A stretch of 64,000 bases of DNA from UBA3855 sp964472035 (GTDB lineage: Bacteria > Bacillota > Clostridia > Oscillospirales > Ruminococcaceae), in contig CAYYIT010000003.1 in assembly GCA_964472035.1 (NCBI GenBank), forward strand, positions 20,186-84,185. Direction: 5' to 3'. Position numbers and translations under genes: made by a program. Positions 26,091 through 35,540 of this stretch are shown in pieces. Within the stretch, counting starts at the first letter, position 1, and the number at the start of each line of letters is the position of its first letter. The notes under the pieces are model-generated. The model was not told the origin of the DNA, did no database searches, and saw only the letters and a program-made list of their open reading frames with translations.

Positions 26091-26129
26091 GAAAAAAGCA
26101 AAGCAACAGCCGGCCAAAACAGCCGACTG
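26091..26129 (-). terminator. Terminator of the uvrBA-mrp run
   Basis: On the minus strand CAGTCGGC pairs with GCCGGCTG (one G-U pair), followed by a T-rich stretch ending in TTTTTTC. It lies about 17 bases after the mrp stop codon. Confidence 0.65.
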
Positions 26130-26145
26130 CCGCCATTTCATAGCA

Positions 26146-26973
26146 TTATGCTTCGCCAAGGATGCGTGCGACAGCACTATCGATCTCCGTACATTCATGC
26201 AGCTCAATGACACCCTGGTCACAGTTCTTTGCCAGGGACGGATCAAAGGGCAGCTGCGCCAGCAGCGGAATGCCATATTCCTTGGCAACCTCTGCGGTAT
26301 GGCTCTCACCATAGACATGGATCTTTTTGCCGCAGTCAGGACATACGGCATAGCTCATGTTCTCCACGATGCCAAGGATCGGGATATTCATCATATTCGC
26401 CATCTTCACTGCCTTCTGTACGATCATGGAAACCAGCTCCTGCGGGGAGGTAACGATCACGATACCGTCCACCGGAATGCTCTGGAATACGGTCAGCGGT
26501 ACATCGCCGGTTCCGGGCGGCATATCCACAAAGAGATAGTCCACGTCATTCCAGATAACATCCGTCCAGAACTGCTTGACAACGCCTGCGATCACAGGGC
26601 CTCTCCATACGACCGGATCCGTATCGTTCTCCAGCATCAGATTCACGGACATCACATCAATGCCCATCTTGGAGGTTGCCGGGATCATACCCATCTCTGT
26701 AGCCGCTACGCGCTCCTTGATACCGAATGCCTTCGGAATGGAAGGACCTGTAATGTCAGCATCCAGAATTCCGGCATGCTTGCCTGCACGCTGCACGCCC
26801 ACTGCCAGCAGGGACGAAACCATGGACTTACCAACACCGCCCTTACCGGAAACAACGCCGATCACTTTGCCGATCTTGCTCAGCGCATTGGGCTTTTCGA
26901 TCAGGCTCTGGGGTTCTTTTCTGGAGCTGCAGTTGCTGCTGCAGCTGCTGCAGTCATGTGTACATTCACTCAT
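26146..26973 (-). CDS. mrp: Mrp/NBP35-type iron-sulfur cluster carrier ATPase
   Basis: The 275-residue protein has a deviant Walker A (VVSGKGGVGKSMVSSLLA), VDMPPGTGDVPLT and a central CPDCG pair that can hold a bridging 4Fe-4S cluster. The N-terminus is unusually cysteine-rich (CTHDCSSCSSNCSS), as in NBP35-like members. The family loads iron-sulfur clusters onto apoproteins in the cytosol. The gene follows uvrA by 49 bases on the same strand. Confidence 0.92.
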   Translation of the reverse strand: MSECTHDCSSCSSNCSSRKEPQSLIEKPNALSKIGKVIGVVSGKGGVGKSMVSSLLAVGVQRAGKHAGILDADITGPSIPKAFGIKERVAATEMGMIPATSKMGIDVMSVNLMLENDTDPVVWRGPVIAGVVKQFWTDVIWNDVDYLFVDMPPGTGDVPLTVFQSIPVDGIVIVTSPQELVSMIVQKAVKMANMMNIPILGIVENMSYAVCPDCGKKIHVYGESHTAEVAKEYGIPLLAQLPFDPSLAKNCDQGVIELHECTEIDSAVARILGEA

Positions 26974-27022
26974 AATTCAAAACTTCCTTTCTATGATGAC
27001 AGCCTTTCTGGCTGCATTTGGC

Positions 27023-29857
27023 TTATTTCTGTTCCAGATAGGGACGCAGGTATTTGCCGGTGTAGGATTCCGGAACTGCAGCGACTTCCTCGGGCGTACC
27101 CTGTGCGACGATAGTACCGCCGCCGTCGCCTCCCTCAGGACCGAGGTCAATGATATGGTCCGCCATCTTGATGACATGGAGATTATGCTCGATCACGATC
27201 ACCGTATTTCCGGCATCGGCAAGCTGATCCAATACCTCAACAAGCTTGTGAACATCCGCAGTGTGCAGACCGGTTGTCGGTTCATCGAGAATATAGACGG
27301 TCTTTCCGGTTGCACGCTTTGACAGCTCCGTCGAGAGCTTCACACGCTGCGCCTCACCGCCCGAAAGCGTTGTCGCCGGCTGTCCGATCTTGACATAACC
27401 AAGACCAACTTCCTGCAGGGTTTTAAGCTTCCTTGCGATCTTCGGGATATGCTCAAAGAACAGCACGCCCTCATCCACCGTCATCTCCAGCACATCATGG
27501 ATGGATTTACCTTTATAGTGTACCTCAAGCGTCTCGCGGTTATACCGCTTGCCCTTGCAGACCTCACAGGGAACATAAACGTCCGGAAGAAAATGCATCT
27601 CGATCTTCAGGATACCGTCGCCCTCGCAGGCCTCACAGCGGCCGCCCTTGATGTTGAAGGAAAACCGTCCCGGGCCATAACCACGCGTCTTCGCATCCGC
27701 CGTCTGCGCATACAAAGTGCGGATATCCGTGAACACACCGGTATAGGTTGCCGGATTGGAACGAGGCGTTCTGCCGATGGGAGACTGATCGATACAGATC
27801 ACCTTATCCAGATGCTCCATGCCTTCAATCTTTTTGCAGTGCCCTCCCTTGATCTTGGCGCGGTTAAGCGTCGCAGCCAGATGCTTGTAGAGGATCTCAT
27901 TGACAAGCGAGGATTTTCCCGAACCGGAAACACCCGTCACGCAGGTCAGCTTTCCGAGCGGGAACGACACATCGAGATTCTGGAGATTATGCTCCGTCGC
28001 ACCGATCACGCGCAGCTCCTTGCCGTTACCCTCTCTGCGGCGTTCCGGCAGCGGGATCACCTTTCTGCCGCTGAGATACTGTCCCGTGACAGAATCCTCA
28101 CATCTGAGCAGCTCCTCCGGCTTGCCGGAGAACACGACATTACCGCCGTTCACGCCGGCACCTGGCCCGATATCAATGATATGATCGGCCGCAAGCATCG
28201 TATCGTCGTCATGCTCGACAACGATCAGCGTATTGCCGATGTCGCGAAGATGCTTCATCGTTTCGATCAGCATCGCATTATCACGCTGGTGCAGACCGAT
28301 GCTCGGTTCATCGAGAATATACAACACTCCCATCAGCGAGGAGCCGATCTGCGTTGCAAGACGGATACGCTGGCTCTCACCGCCGGACAGCGTTCCGGCC
28401 GCACGCGAGAGCGTCAGATACTCAAGTCCTACACTGCTCAGGAATCCAAGGCGGTCGCAGATCTCCTTAATGATCCGCTCGCCGATGAAGTTCTCTTGCT
28501 CTGTCAGTGTCAGACCGCCGAAGAAATCGAGCATCTTTCTGACGGTCAGCTCCGTCAGCTGGAAGATGTTCAGACCGCCGACAGTAACGGACAGCACCTC
28601 CGGACGCAGTCTTGCGCCATTGCAGGCGCCGCAGACCACCTCGCCCATATAATCCTCGAGATCTGCACGCGCATAAATACTCGTTGTTTCCCGATAGCGG
28701 CGCTCCAGATTCGGGATCACGCCTTCGAAGGAAGCGAAATAGCTTCCGCCGCCCATGTCCCTGCTCCGATGGAGCAGCAGCTTTTCCTCACCGGTGCCAT
28801 AAAGAAATACATTCACCACTTTTTCAGGAAGCTCACAGACAGGTGTATGCAGAGAGATGCCGTACTTTTCCGCAATGGCATGATAGTACATCATTGCAAT
28901 GGAACCTTCCTCAAGATGGTTCCAGCCGGAGGCGTGGATCGCGCCGTCCATAATGCTCAGCTGGTTGTTCGGAAGGATCAGATCCGGGTCGATCCTCTGG
29001 AACACGCCAAGGCCCGTACATTTCTCACATGCACCATAAGGGTTATTGAACGAAAACATACGCGGTGTCAGCTCTTCCATACTGACATTGTGTTCGGGAC
29101 ATGCGTAGTTCTGCGAAAAGGAAAGCAGCTCCCCGCCCACAACATCCACATGAATGATGCCGCCCGTCAGCGATGCCGTGGTTTCGAGGCTGTCCGTCAG
29201 ACGGGAGGTAATGCCCCCCTTGATCACAAGACGATCCACCACGATCTCGATCGTATGCTTCTGATTCTTTTCAAGCTTAATTTCTTCAGACAGATCGTAG
29301 ATGATGCCATCCACTCTGACGCGGACATAGCCGCTTTTTCTGGCGCGTTCCAGCTCCTTGAGATGCTGGCCCTTCTTGCCTCGGATAATGGGTGCGAGCA
29401 GCTGGATCTTGGTTCCCTGCGGAAGGGCAAGGATCTGATCGACAATCTCATCAATGGACTGCTGGCTGATCTCCCTGCCGCAGACAGGACAATGCGGAAT
29501 GCCGATCCTCGCATACAGCAGACGCAGATAGTCGTAGATCTCCGTTACGGTTCCGACTGTGGAACGCGGATTCTTGGAGGTCGTCTTCTGGTCGATGGAG
29601 ATCGCCGGCGACAAGCCTTCAATGCTGTCCACATCGGGCTTGTCCATCTGTCCGAGGAACTGTCTTGCATAGGAAGAAAGGCTCTCCACATAGCGGCGCT
29701 GTCCGTCCGCATAGAGCGTATCGAATGCAAGCGAGGACTTGCCGGAACCGGAAAGACCCGTCACTACGACAAGCTTGTCACGCGGGATGGTAATGTCAAT
29801 ATTTTTCAGGTTATGCACTCTGGCACCCTTGATCACAATTTCATTTCTCTGCATCAT
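27023..29857 (-). CDS. uvrA: Excinuclease ABC subunit A
   Basis: UvrA is the damage-sensing ATPase of nucleotide excision repair. The 944-residue protein has two ABC modules: GLSGSGKSSLAFDTLYADGQ with LSGGESQRIRLA, then GVSGSGKSSLVNEIL with LSGGEAQRVKLS. It also has zinc fingers (CPVCG, CEKCTGLG, CEACEGDG with CEVCKGKRY). Its ATGATG start overlaps the uvrB stop, so translation is coupled. Confidence 0.98.
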   Translation of the reverse strand: MMQRNEIVIKGARVHNLKNIDITIPRDKLVVVTGLSGSGKSSLAFDTLYADGQRRYVESLSSYARQFLGQMDKPDVDSIEGLSPAISIDQKTTSKNPRSTVGTVTEIYDYLRLLYARIGIPHCPVCGREISQQSIDEIVDQILALPQGTKIQLLAPIIRGKKGQHLKELERARKSGYVRVRVDGIIYDLSEEIKLEKNQKHTIEIVVDRLVIKGGITSRLTDSLETTASLTGGIIHVDVVGGELLSFSQNYACPEHNVSMEELTPRMFSFNNPYGACEKCTGLGVFQRIDPDLILPNNQLSIMDGAIHASGWNHLEEGSIAMMYYHAIAEKYGISLHTPVCELPEKVVNVFLYGTGEEKLLLHRSRDMGGGSYFASFEGVIPNLERRYRETTSIYARADLEDYMGEVVCGACNGARLRPEVLSVTVGGLNIFQLTELTVRKMLDFFGGLTLTEQENFIGERIIKEICDRLGFLSSVGLEYLTLSRAAGTLSGGESQRIRLATQIGSSLMGVLYILDEPSIGLHQRDNAMLIETMKHLRDIGNTLIVVEHDDDTMLAADHIIDIGPGAGVNGGNVVFSGKPEELLRCEDSVTGQYLSGRKVIPLPERRREGNGKELRVIGATEHNLQNLDVSFPLGKLTCVTGVSGSGKSSLVNEILYKHLAATLNRAKIKGGHCKKIEGMEHLDKVICIDQSPIGRTPRSNPATYTGVFTDIRTLYAQTADAKTRGYGPGRFSFNIKGGRCEACEGDGILKIEMHFLPDVYVPCEVCKGKRYNRETLEVHYKGKSIHDVLEMTVDEGVLFFEHIPKIARKLKTLQEVGLGYVKIGQPATTLSGGEAQRVKLSTELSKRATGKTVYILDEPTTGLHTADVHKLVEVLDQLADAGNTVIVIEHNLHVIKMADHIIDLGPEGGDGGGTIVAQGTPEEVAAVPESYTGKYLRPYLEQK

Positions 29858-31818
29858 GCATCTCCCTTGAGTTTTGCAATTTCATCACGCAGGAACGCCG
29901 CGTGCTCGAATTCCAGCATCTTCGCAGCTTCCTTCATCTGCTCGGTCAGACTGCGGATCAGCTCCTCGCGCTCCTTCCTGGAGAGCTTCGGACGTGCGGT
30001 CTTCTGCTCGACCTCTTCCCTGCTGCTGATCTCGATGACATCGCGGATTTCCTTGCGGATCGTCTGCGGAATGATTCCGTTTGCTTCGTTGTACGCCATC
30101 TGGATCTCGCGGCGGCGCAGGGTCTCGCGGATGGCACGCTCCATGGATCCTGTGACAGAATCCGCATACATGATGACCTGACCGCCCGCATTTCTTGCAG
30201 CACGTCCGATCGTCTGGATCATGGAGGTTTCGCTTCTGAGGAAGCCCTCCTTATCCGCATCCAGGATCGCTACGAGGGATACCTCCGGAATATCCAGGCC
30301 CTCTCTCAGAAGGTTGATGCCGACGAGAACATCGAATTCACCCAGACGCAGATCACGGATGATCTCCATACGCTCGATCGTATCGATATCATGGTGGAGG
30401 TAGCGTACCTTCACGCCCATGCTCTCGAGGTATTCCGTAAGGTTTTCCGCCATTTTCTTGGTAAGCGTCGTCACAAGCACTCGTTCGTCCCGTTCCTCAC
30501 GGATACGGATCTCGGAGAGGAGATCGTCCATCTGTCCCTCGACGGGCTTGACGATGATCTCCGGATCGACAAGACCAGTCGGTCGGATGACCTGCTCCAC
30601 GAATCCAGCAGAATGCTCATGCTCATAGGGGCCGGGGGTCGCACTGACAAACACTGCCTGATGGATGTGTTTTTCGAACTCCTCAAATACAAGAGGACGG
30701 TTATCGAATGCACTCGGAAGCCGGAAGCCGTAATCCACGAGCGTTGTCTTTCTTGCACGGTCGCCGGCGCTCATCGCACGCACCTGCGGCAGCGTCACAT
30801 GGCTCTCATCGACAATGAGAAGGAAGTCCTCCGGAAAATGATCCAGCAGCGTATAGGGCACGCTGCCCGGCGCGCGTCTTGCAAGCACGCGTGAATAGTT
30901 CTCAATGCCGCTGCAGAAACCGATCTCGCGGAGCATTTCGATATCATAATTGGTACGCTGCGCAATGCGCTGCGCTTCAATGAGCTGATGGTTCTGTGTG
31001 AAGAAATCGACACGTTCCGCAAGCTCTTCCTCAATATCGGCGATCGCCGCCTCCATCTTCTCATCACCCACAACATAGTGGGATGCCGGAAAGATCGCCG
31101 CATGCTGAAGCACGGCTTCCACCTTTCCGGTAATGGTATTCACTTCACAGATACGCTCGATCTCGTCGCCGAAGAACTCCACACGGATCGCCTTGTCCGT
31201 TGCATTCGCCGGATAGATCTCCATCACATCGCCGCGCACCCGGAATTTATTACGGGAGAAATCGATATCATTGCGCTCGAACTGAATGTTGACCAGCTCC
31301 CGCATGAGCTGATCCATGGGCTTTTCCATGCCGACGCGGACAGAAACGACCATGTTGCGGTATTCTTCCGGACTACCGAGGGAATAGATGCAGGAAACGC
31401 TGGCAACGATGATGACATCCCGACGCTCTGCAAGCGCCGTTGTCGCAGAATGCCGGAGCTTATCGATCTCATCATTGATGGATGAGTCCTTCTCAATATA
31501 GCTGTCCGTACTTGGAACGTAGGCCTCCGGCTGGTAGTAATCATAGTAGGAAACAAAGTATTCCACGGCATTATCAGGAAAGAATGCCTTGAATTCTGTA
31601 CAGAGCTGCGCTGCAAGGATCTTATTGTGTGCAAGCACGAGCGTGGGCTTGTTGACATTGGCAATGACATTCGCCATGGTAAATGTCTTACCGGAACCCG
31701 TCACGCCAAGCAGCGTCTGCATATGTTCACCGCGCTGGATGCCCTCTGTCAGCTTACGAATGGCTTCGGGCTGATCGCCCGTCGGTGAATACTCCGACAC
31801 AAGTCTGAAATGCTCCAT
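29854..31818 (-). CDS. uvrB: Excinuclease ABC subunit B
   Basis: UvrB is the helicase-like subunit that verifies damage and recruits UvrC. The 654-residue protein has TGSGKTFTMANVIA (Walker A), the beta-hairpin region YYDYYQPEAYVP, the DEAD-like LIVDESHVT, helicase motif VI (QTIGRAARNAGG) and a C-terminal UVR motif (LTEQMKEAAKMLEFEHAAFLRDEI, read in two parts). GGAGGG lies before the ATG and a consensus promoter lies 35 bases upstream. Confidence 0.98.
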   Translation of the reverse strand: MEHFRLVSEYSPTGDQPEAIRKLTEGIQRGEHMQTLLGVTGSGKTFTMANVIANVNKPTLVLAHNKILAAQLCTEFKAFFPDNAVEYFVSYYDYYQPEAYVPSTDSYIEKDSSINDEIDKLRHSATTALAERRDVIIVASVSCIYSLGSPEEYRNMVVSVRVGMEKPMDQLMRELVNIQFERNDIDFSRNKFRVRGDVMEIYPANATDKAIRVEFFGDEIERICEVNTITGKVEAVLQHAAIFPASHYVVGDEKMEAAIADIEEELAERVDFFTQNHQLIEAQRIAQRTNYDIEMLREIGFCSGIENYSRVLARRAPGSVPYTLLDHFPEDFLLIVDESHVTLPQVRAMSAGDRARKTTLVDYGFRLPSAFDNRPLVFEEFEKHIHQAVFVSATPGPYEHEHSAGFVEQVIRPTGLVDPEIIVKPVEGQMDDLLSEIRIREERDERVLVTTLTKKMAENLTEYLESMGVKVRYLHHDIDTIERMEIIRDLRLGEFDVLVGINLLREGLDIPEVSLVAILDADKEGFLRSETSMIQTIGRAARNAGGQVIMYADSVTGSMERAIRETLRRREIQMAYNEANGIIPQTIRKEIRDVIEISSREEVEQKTARPKLSRKEREELIRSLTEQMKEAAKMLEFEHAAFLRDEIAKLKGDA

Positions 31819-31852
31819 GGATGTTCCCTCCTTTGTTCATTCACTCCCTATG

Positions 31853-31881
31853 ATTATACCACAAAAAAGCACATTCGTCAA
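31853..31881 (-). promoter_or_regulatory. Sigma-A promoter of uvrB-uvrA
   Basis: On the minus strand TTGACG (31876-31881) and TATAAT (31853-31858) are exactly 17 bases apart. No LexA-type (GAAC-N4-GTTC) box was seen beside it. Confidence 0.85.
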
Positions 31882-31934
31882 CCGAAAAGAAGAACAAATT
31901 TTTCCTTCGCCGAAAATTTATCAATACCGCACAA

Positions 31935-31960
31935 GCACCTCCGGCAATCACCGGAGGTGC
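31935..31960. terminator. Stem-loop after nadE
   Basis: GCACCTCCGG and CCGGAGGTGC form a perfect 10-bp stem with a 6-base loop, 6 bases after the nadE stop. The T run is poor, so termination may be partial. Confidence 0.7.
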
Positions 31961-31966
31961 AGTGGT

Positions 31967-32722
31967 TTATTCTTCCGCCAGAACCGGCAGCGGAGTGGCC
32001 GGACGGAACATGGGCATGAGCTGGAGCTTGAACTGATTGATCCGATGCAGACGGTCGATCCGCTGCTTCTTCTCCGGATCGTCGATCTCTCCGGTACGGA
32101 TATAGCGGTCAAGCTCTGCATAGGTGAAGCCAAGATTCTCTTCATCCGTCTTGCCGCAGAGACCGTCGATCGGCACCTTATCCACCAGCACATCGGGCAG
32201 CTCCAGAATACGGCCGATCTCCTTGACCTCCTGCACTGTCAGGAAGCACATGGGAGAGAAATCTCCTGCGGCATCGCCGTAGCGCGTGGAATAGCCCACC
32301 CAATCCTCGGAGAGATTGCAGGTATTCACCACTCTGCCGTTGCAGCTCTGGGACACGGCATAGAGCGTTGCCATGCGGATTCTCGGAGGGAGGTTCGTCA
32401 CGCTCTGCGTGCTCAGGGGCAGTTGTTCCGGAATCGCTGCCTTCAGCCCTTCGATCGCAGCACCGACATTGACAACATAGTGCCGGATGCCGAGATGATC
32501 CACGAGCATCTGTGCCATATCGATATCATGCTGCACACCGCAGGGCATCAGTACGCCGATGACCCTGTCCTTGCCGAGTGCTTCCGCGCAGAGTGCGGCT
32601 GCAACAGAGCTGTCCTTGCCGCCGGAAATACCGATCACGGCATTGCAGCCCTTTCCGTTCTCTTCAAAAAACTGTCGGATCCATGCCACGCATTCGTCCT
32701 TGATCTTCATTGCATCAAACAT
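31967..32722 (-). CDS. nadE: NAD synthetase, ammonia-type
   Basis: NadE converts nicotinate adenine dinucleotide to NAD with ATP. The 251-residue protein has the P-loop GISGGKDSS, NTCNLSEDWVGYSTRYGD and PIDGLCGKTDEE, typical of the short ammonia-dependent enzyme without a nitrilase domain. ATG 32722 is chosen because AAAGGA lies just before it. It is the last gene of the NAD cluster, 25 bases after nadV. Confidence 0.95.
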   Translation of the reverse strand: MFDAMKIKDECVAWIRQFFEENGKGCNAVIGISGGKDSSVAAALCAEALGKDRVIGVLMPCGVQHDIDMAQMLVDHLGIRHYVVNVGAAIEGLKAAIPEQLPLSTQSVTNLPPRIRMATLYAVSQSCNGRVVNTCNLSEDWVGYSTRYGDAAGDFSPMCFLTVQEVKEIGRILELPDVLVDKVPIDGLCGKTDEENLGFTYAELDRYIRTGEIDDPEKKQRIDRLHRINQFKLQLMPMFRPATPLPVLAEE

Positions 32723-32747
32723 CGCTATTTTCCTTTCTATATGCTGC

Positions 32748-34223
32748 TCAGAACGTTCCGTTATGCAGGACACCGCGCACCTGTGCAAGGCTCTGCTCCC
32801 GCAGAAGCTTGCCGTCACGGAACACTGTCACGAGCTGATTTTCGGTATTTTCACAGGCCTCCGCCCAGGTAAAGCCATCCTTGTAGGAGTATGCGCCGTT
32901 TTCGTCACGCCATACCACACAGCAGCCCTTCTGGGACTTCTTGAAACCGCCTTCCTTGGGGTTCTTGAAGATCGGGTACGGCTCACCATCGATCTCGCAG
33001 TAGGTCGCCTTGATGCAGGAGCTGAACGTATCGCGGGTGAAGGGCTTGAGCATGCCTTCCTCCTCCACGCACTGCATGGAGAACGAACCGACACCGAGTG
33101 CCACATTGGAGCAGGCAAAGCCCTGTTCCATGAGGATCCTGTAGATCTGTTCACAGCGCTGGATGGTGATGGAATCGCCGTAGATCGCCTTGACATGGGG
33201 ATCGAGCACCTTGTAGCCCTTGCTGTTCACGGTACCGCCGAAGATCTCCCAGAGCCGGAATACCGTCTTCGTCACGACCTCCACGCAATCACCGGAATCG
33301 CCCCGCATGAGCATGCAGCCGTTGTGGGCAAGGATCTCCGGCTTCAGCTGCGGAAGCACATTGTCGATGATATTCCAGTAGTCATAGGAATCGAGAACTG
33401 CCGAGAAGCTCGTGTCGGGATAGATCTCCGTCAGGAGCCGCCGCAGGAGCGTGATCTCATCGCCGTCCACTGCAAAATTGGAACACATCACAGAATGCTC
33501 CGTACTCGGGCTGCCGAAGGCAACCGGTTCCTTGGTGCAGTCACAGCAGTAGCATTCCTCCAGGTACGGGATCGTCGGGACGGTGGCGGTATTGAGGAAG
33601 CTCAGGCACCAGCCGGCACCTGCCTTAATAGCGGATTCCGTACATTCCTCGCCGCGGAAATCAAACGCACCGAGCGCCTTTGCACGCGGCAGATCGTCCT
33701 CACAGGTGAGTGCATAATAACGATCCACGATCTTACGGTATGTCGCACCGACCGTCGCCGCGAGCATCGGATGCCAGCTCTCCGCAGAGATCAGGCTTTC
33801 AAGGGACTGCGGCAGCCATGCAAAATCGGGGTGGGTGTTCGTAATACCGAACATCGGCACCTGCATCGGAACCCTTGCGCCCTCCGGCAGGGAAACCACC
33901 TCGATCGGCAGATAGCCAAGTCTGTGGAGCTTCTCGATCTTCTCGATCCTGTACGCTTTTGCGCCGAGCGCGGCGTCCATGATCCGACGATAGCCGGCGA
34001 TCACTTCCTCAAAAGGCCGCGAGAAGAATTCCTCATTGAAATAGTCGATCAGGTAGGTTTTCAGAAATCCCTGCAGTCCGAAATGCACGACCTCCGGCCA
34101 CATCTTCACACGGCTCATGCGGGGTGTGAAGTAGGAAACGGACTTTGTCATATTTTCGGGGAGCATCTCTGCATGCACCGCCTTATAAAAATCGATGAGC
34201 AGCATGGGATTGATCTTACGCAT
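32748..34223 (-). CDS. nadV: Nicotinamide phosphoribosyltransferase
   Basis: The 491-residue protein matches NAMPT, which makes NMN from nicotinamide and PRPP. Segments include INPMLLIDFYKAVHAEM, FDFRGEECTESAIKAGAGW, GDSGDCVEV and DPHVKAIYGDSIT with the catalytic GDS region. ATG 34223 has GGAGGTG 8 bases upstream and overlaps the PRPP synthetase stop. The neighbouring PRPP synthetase gives its co-substrate, so the pair makes a self-contained NMN module. Confidence 0.95.
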   Translation of the reverse strand: MRKINPMLLIDFYKAVHAEMLPENMTKSVSYFTPRMSRVKMWPEVVHFGLQGFLKTYLIDYFNEEFFSRPFEEVIAGYRRIMDAALGAKAYRIEKIEKLHRLGYLPIEVVSLPEGARVPMQVPMFGITNTHPDFAWLPQSLESLISAESWHPMLAATVGATYRKIVDRYYALTCEDDLPRAKALGAFDFRGEECTESAIKAGAGWCLSFLNTATVPTIPYLEECYCCDCTKEPVAFGSPSTEHSVMCSNFAVDGDEITLLRRLLTEIYPDTSFSAVLDSYDYWNIIDNVLPQLKPEILAHNGCMLMRGDSGDCVEVVTKTVFRLWEIFGGTVNSKGYKVLDPHVKAIYGDSITIQRCEQIYRILMEQGFACSNVALGVGSFSMQCVEEEGMLKPFTRDTFSSCIKATYCEIDGEPYPIFKNPKEGGFKKSQKGCCVVWRDENGAYSYKDGFTWAEACENTENQLVTVFRDGKLLREQSLAQVRGVLHNGTF

Positions 34224-35010
34224 AGTCAAACACCTCCACCTTCGGATGTTCTTTGGTAAAGATCGAACTGGTCGTGTAGACCCTTTCGATCAGACCGCAT
34301 GTCAGCAGGTCTCCTTCCAGAATGGTATTCTCGCAATGGGAAACATAGAGATAGATCTCCGCAGCGCCCAGCTCCTTCAGCTTCTTTGCGCTGTGATAAA
34401 AGGTACCGCCGCGGCTGCAGATATCGTCCACGATCAGGATGCGGCTTCCGGCAATACGCTGTGTTTCACCGGCGACCTCCAGCCCCTGGATCTGTCCCGT
34501 TGCCCAGTCGCGCTTCTTGATGCCGAAGGCAAGCGGAAGCGAGAGCATGCCGCTGTAGCGCTTCATTGCGCCCTCATCGGGATAGAACGCCATGAGGTTC
34601 TCAAAACCGATTTTCTTCTGAACATCGAACAGATATGAAGTCGGCTGCTGCACTTCAATGCGGTCGATCAGCGCTTCGCTGACACTCGAATGCGGATCGA
34701 GTACGATCACTCGTTCAAACCGGAGGTCATTGATGAATTCCGCAAAGTATTTCAGGGTGAACACATCTTCCGCAGTCTTGACTCTATCCTGTCTTGCATT
34801 CGGGATATAGGGCATTTTCAGTACGATGCGTTCTCTCCCATGGGCACGAAGGTGTTTCACAAGAAACAAGAGCGCTGCCATCTCTTCATTATTCTCATAC
34901 TTCCAGGTGATCCCATCTGCATTCTCACTTGCAGGAGGATTCTCTCTGAGCAGGAGCGTTCCGTCCGGGAAATGACTGATCGTTACCGGAGTTCCGTTCA
35001 AAAGCAGCAT
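34216..35010 (-). CDS. prs: PRPP synthetase-like protein
   Basis: The 264-residue protein is a short member of the ribose-phosphate pyrophosphokinase family. It has MPYIPNARQDR, VLDPHSSVS and the PRPP loop ILIVDDICSRGGTF. Housekeeping Prs proteins are about 315 residues, so this is a compact paralogue, related to those found with nadV in NAD salvage clusters including phage ones. It overlaps nadV by 8 bases and probably feeds it PRPP. Confidence 0.9.
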   Translation of the reverse strand: MLLLNGTPVTISHFPDGTLLLRENPPASENADGITWKYENNEEMAALLFLVKHLRAHGRERIVLKMPYIPNARQDRVKTAEDVFTLKYFAEFINDLRFERVIVLDPHSSVSEALIDRIEVQQPTSYLFDVQKKIGFENLMAFYPDEGAMKRYSGMLSLPLAFGIKKRDWATGQIQGLEVAGETQRIAGSRILIVDDICSRGGTFYHSAKKLKELGAAEIYLYVSHCENTILEGDLLTCGLIERVYTTSSIFTKEHPKVEVFDYA

Positions 35011-35011
35011 A

Positions 35012-35539
35012 CTATCCCTCCTTCACCTGGATCTGGCACATCTTCATCGTGGTCAGTGCAGCATTGTGGCTTTCCGGCGTCACACCGGCACAGCAGGCCG
35101 CATCCACGCTGATCGGGATCTCCGGAAAATTCGCCTTCAGCAGCAGTGCATTGGATACCACACAGATATCCGTACACAGACCGATCAATTCAACAGCGAA
35201 TTCCTCACCGTAGGTCTCCTTCAGAAGCTCCGGCAGCCGCACGCTGCCGAAGGTGGGCTTTTCGATCATACGGAAGCGCTTGCCCTCCAGCGCTTCTGCA
35301 ACACGCAGGTCCAGCGCCCAGCCCATCGTGCCTTTAATGCAGTGGGGGACCGGAAGGTTCCTGCCTTCGCTGGTCTCCATGTAGTTTTCCTCGTGCGTGT
35401 CAAAGGTCACGATGATATCGCCTTCAAACGCACGGATCTTCTCACAGACTGCCGGAACGATCGCCTGCGCTTCTGGAGTTCCGAGTGCGCCGTCTACAAA
35501 ATCCTTCTGCATATCTACAACAATCAAAACCTGTTTCAT
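35012..35539 (-). CDS. pncA: Nicotinamidase-like cysteine hydrolase
   Basis: The 175-residue protein has the isochorismatase fold: VVDMQKDFVDG at the N-terminus with the catalytic Asp, KPTFGS with the likely catalytic Lys, and GLCTDICVVSNALL with the catalytic Cys. Context makes nicotinamidase (nicotinamide to nicotinate) the best call. ATG 35539 has GGAGG 8 bases upstream. It ends 1 base before the prs start. Nicotinamide can thus go to nicotinate here or to NMN by NadV. Confidence 0.85.
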   Translation of the reverse strand: MKQVLIVVDMQKDFVDGALGTPEAQAIVPAVCEKIRAFEGDIIVTFDTHEENYMETSEGRNLPVPHCIKGTMGWALDLRVAEALEGKRFRMIEKPTFGSVRLPELLKETYGEEFAVELIGLCTDICVVSNALLLKANFPEIPISVDAACCAGVTPESHNAALTTMKMCQIQVKEG

Positions 35540-35540
35540 A

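Larger units (their letters stand above)
25805..26145. other. Intergenic region upstream of the glycosyltransferase gene
   Basis: The 341 bases hold the minus-strand promoter and a 5' leader of about 120 bases. The leader contains an inverted repeat, CCGGATTCAC with GTGATTCCGG (one mismatch, about 25856-25878). The AT-rich sequence beyond ends at the mrp terminator. No gene was seen. Confidence 0.6.

Noticed and set aside
27449..30181. Very long open frame (910 codons) on the plus strand across uvrA
   Set aside because: It is antisense to uvrA and uvrB, has no ribosome binding site or family motifs, and arises from codon bias of the real genes.
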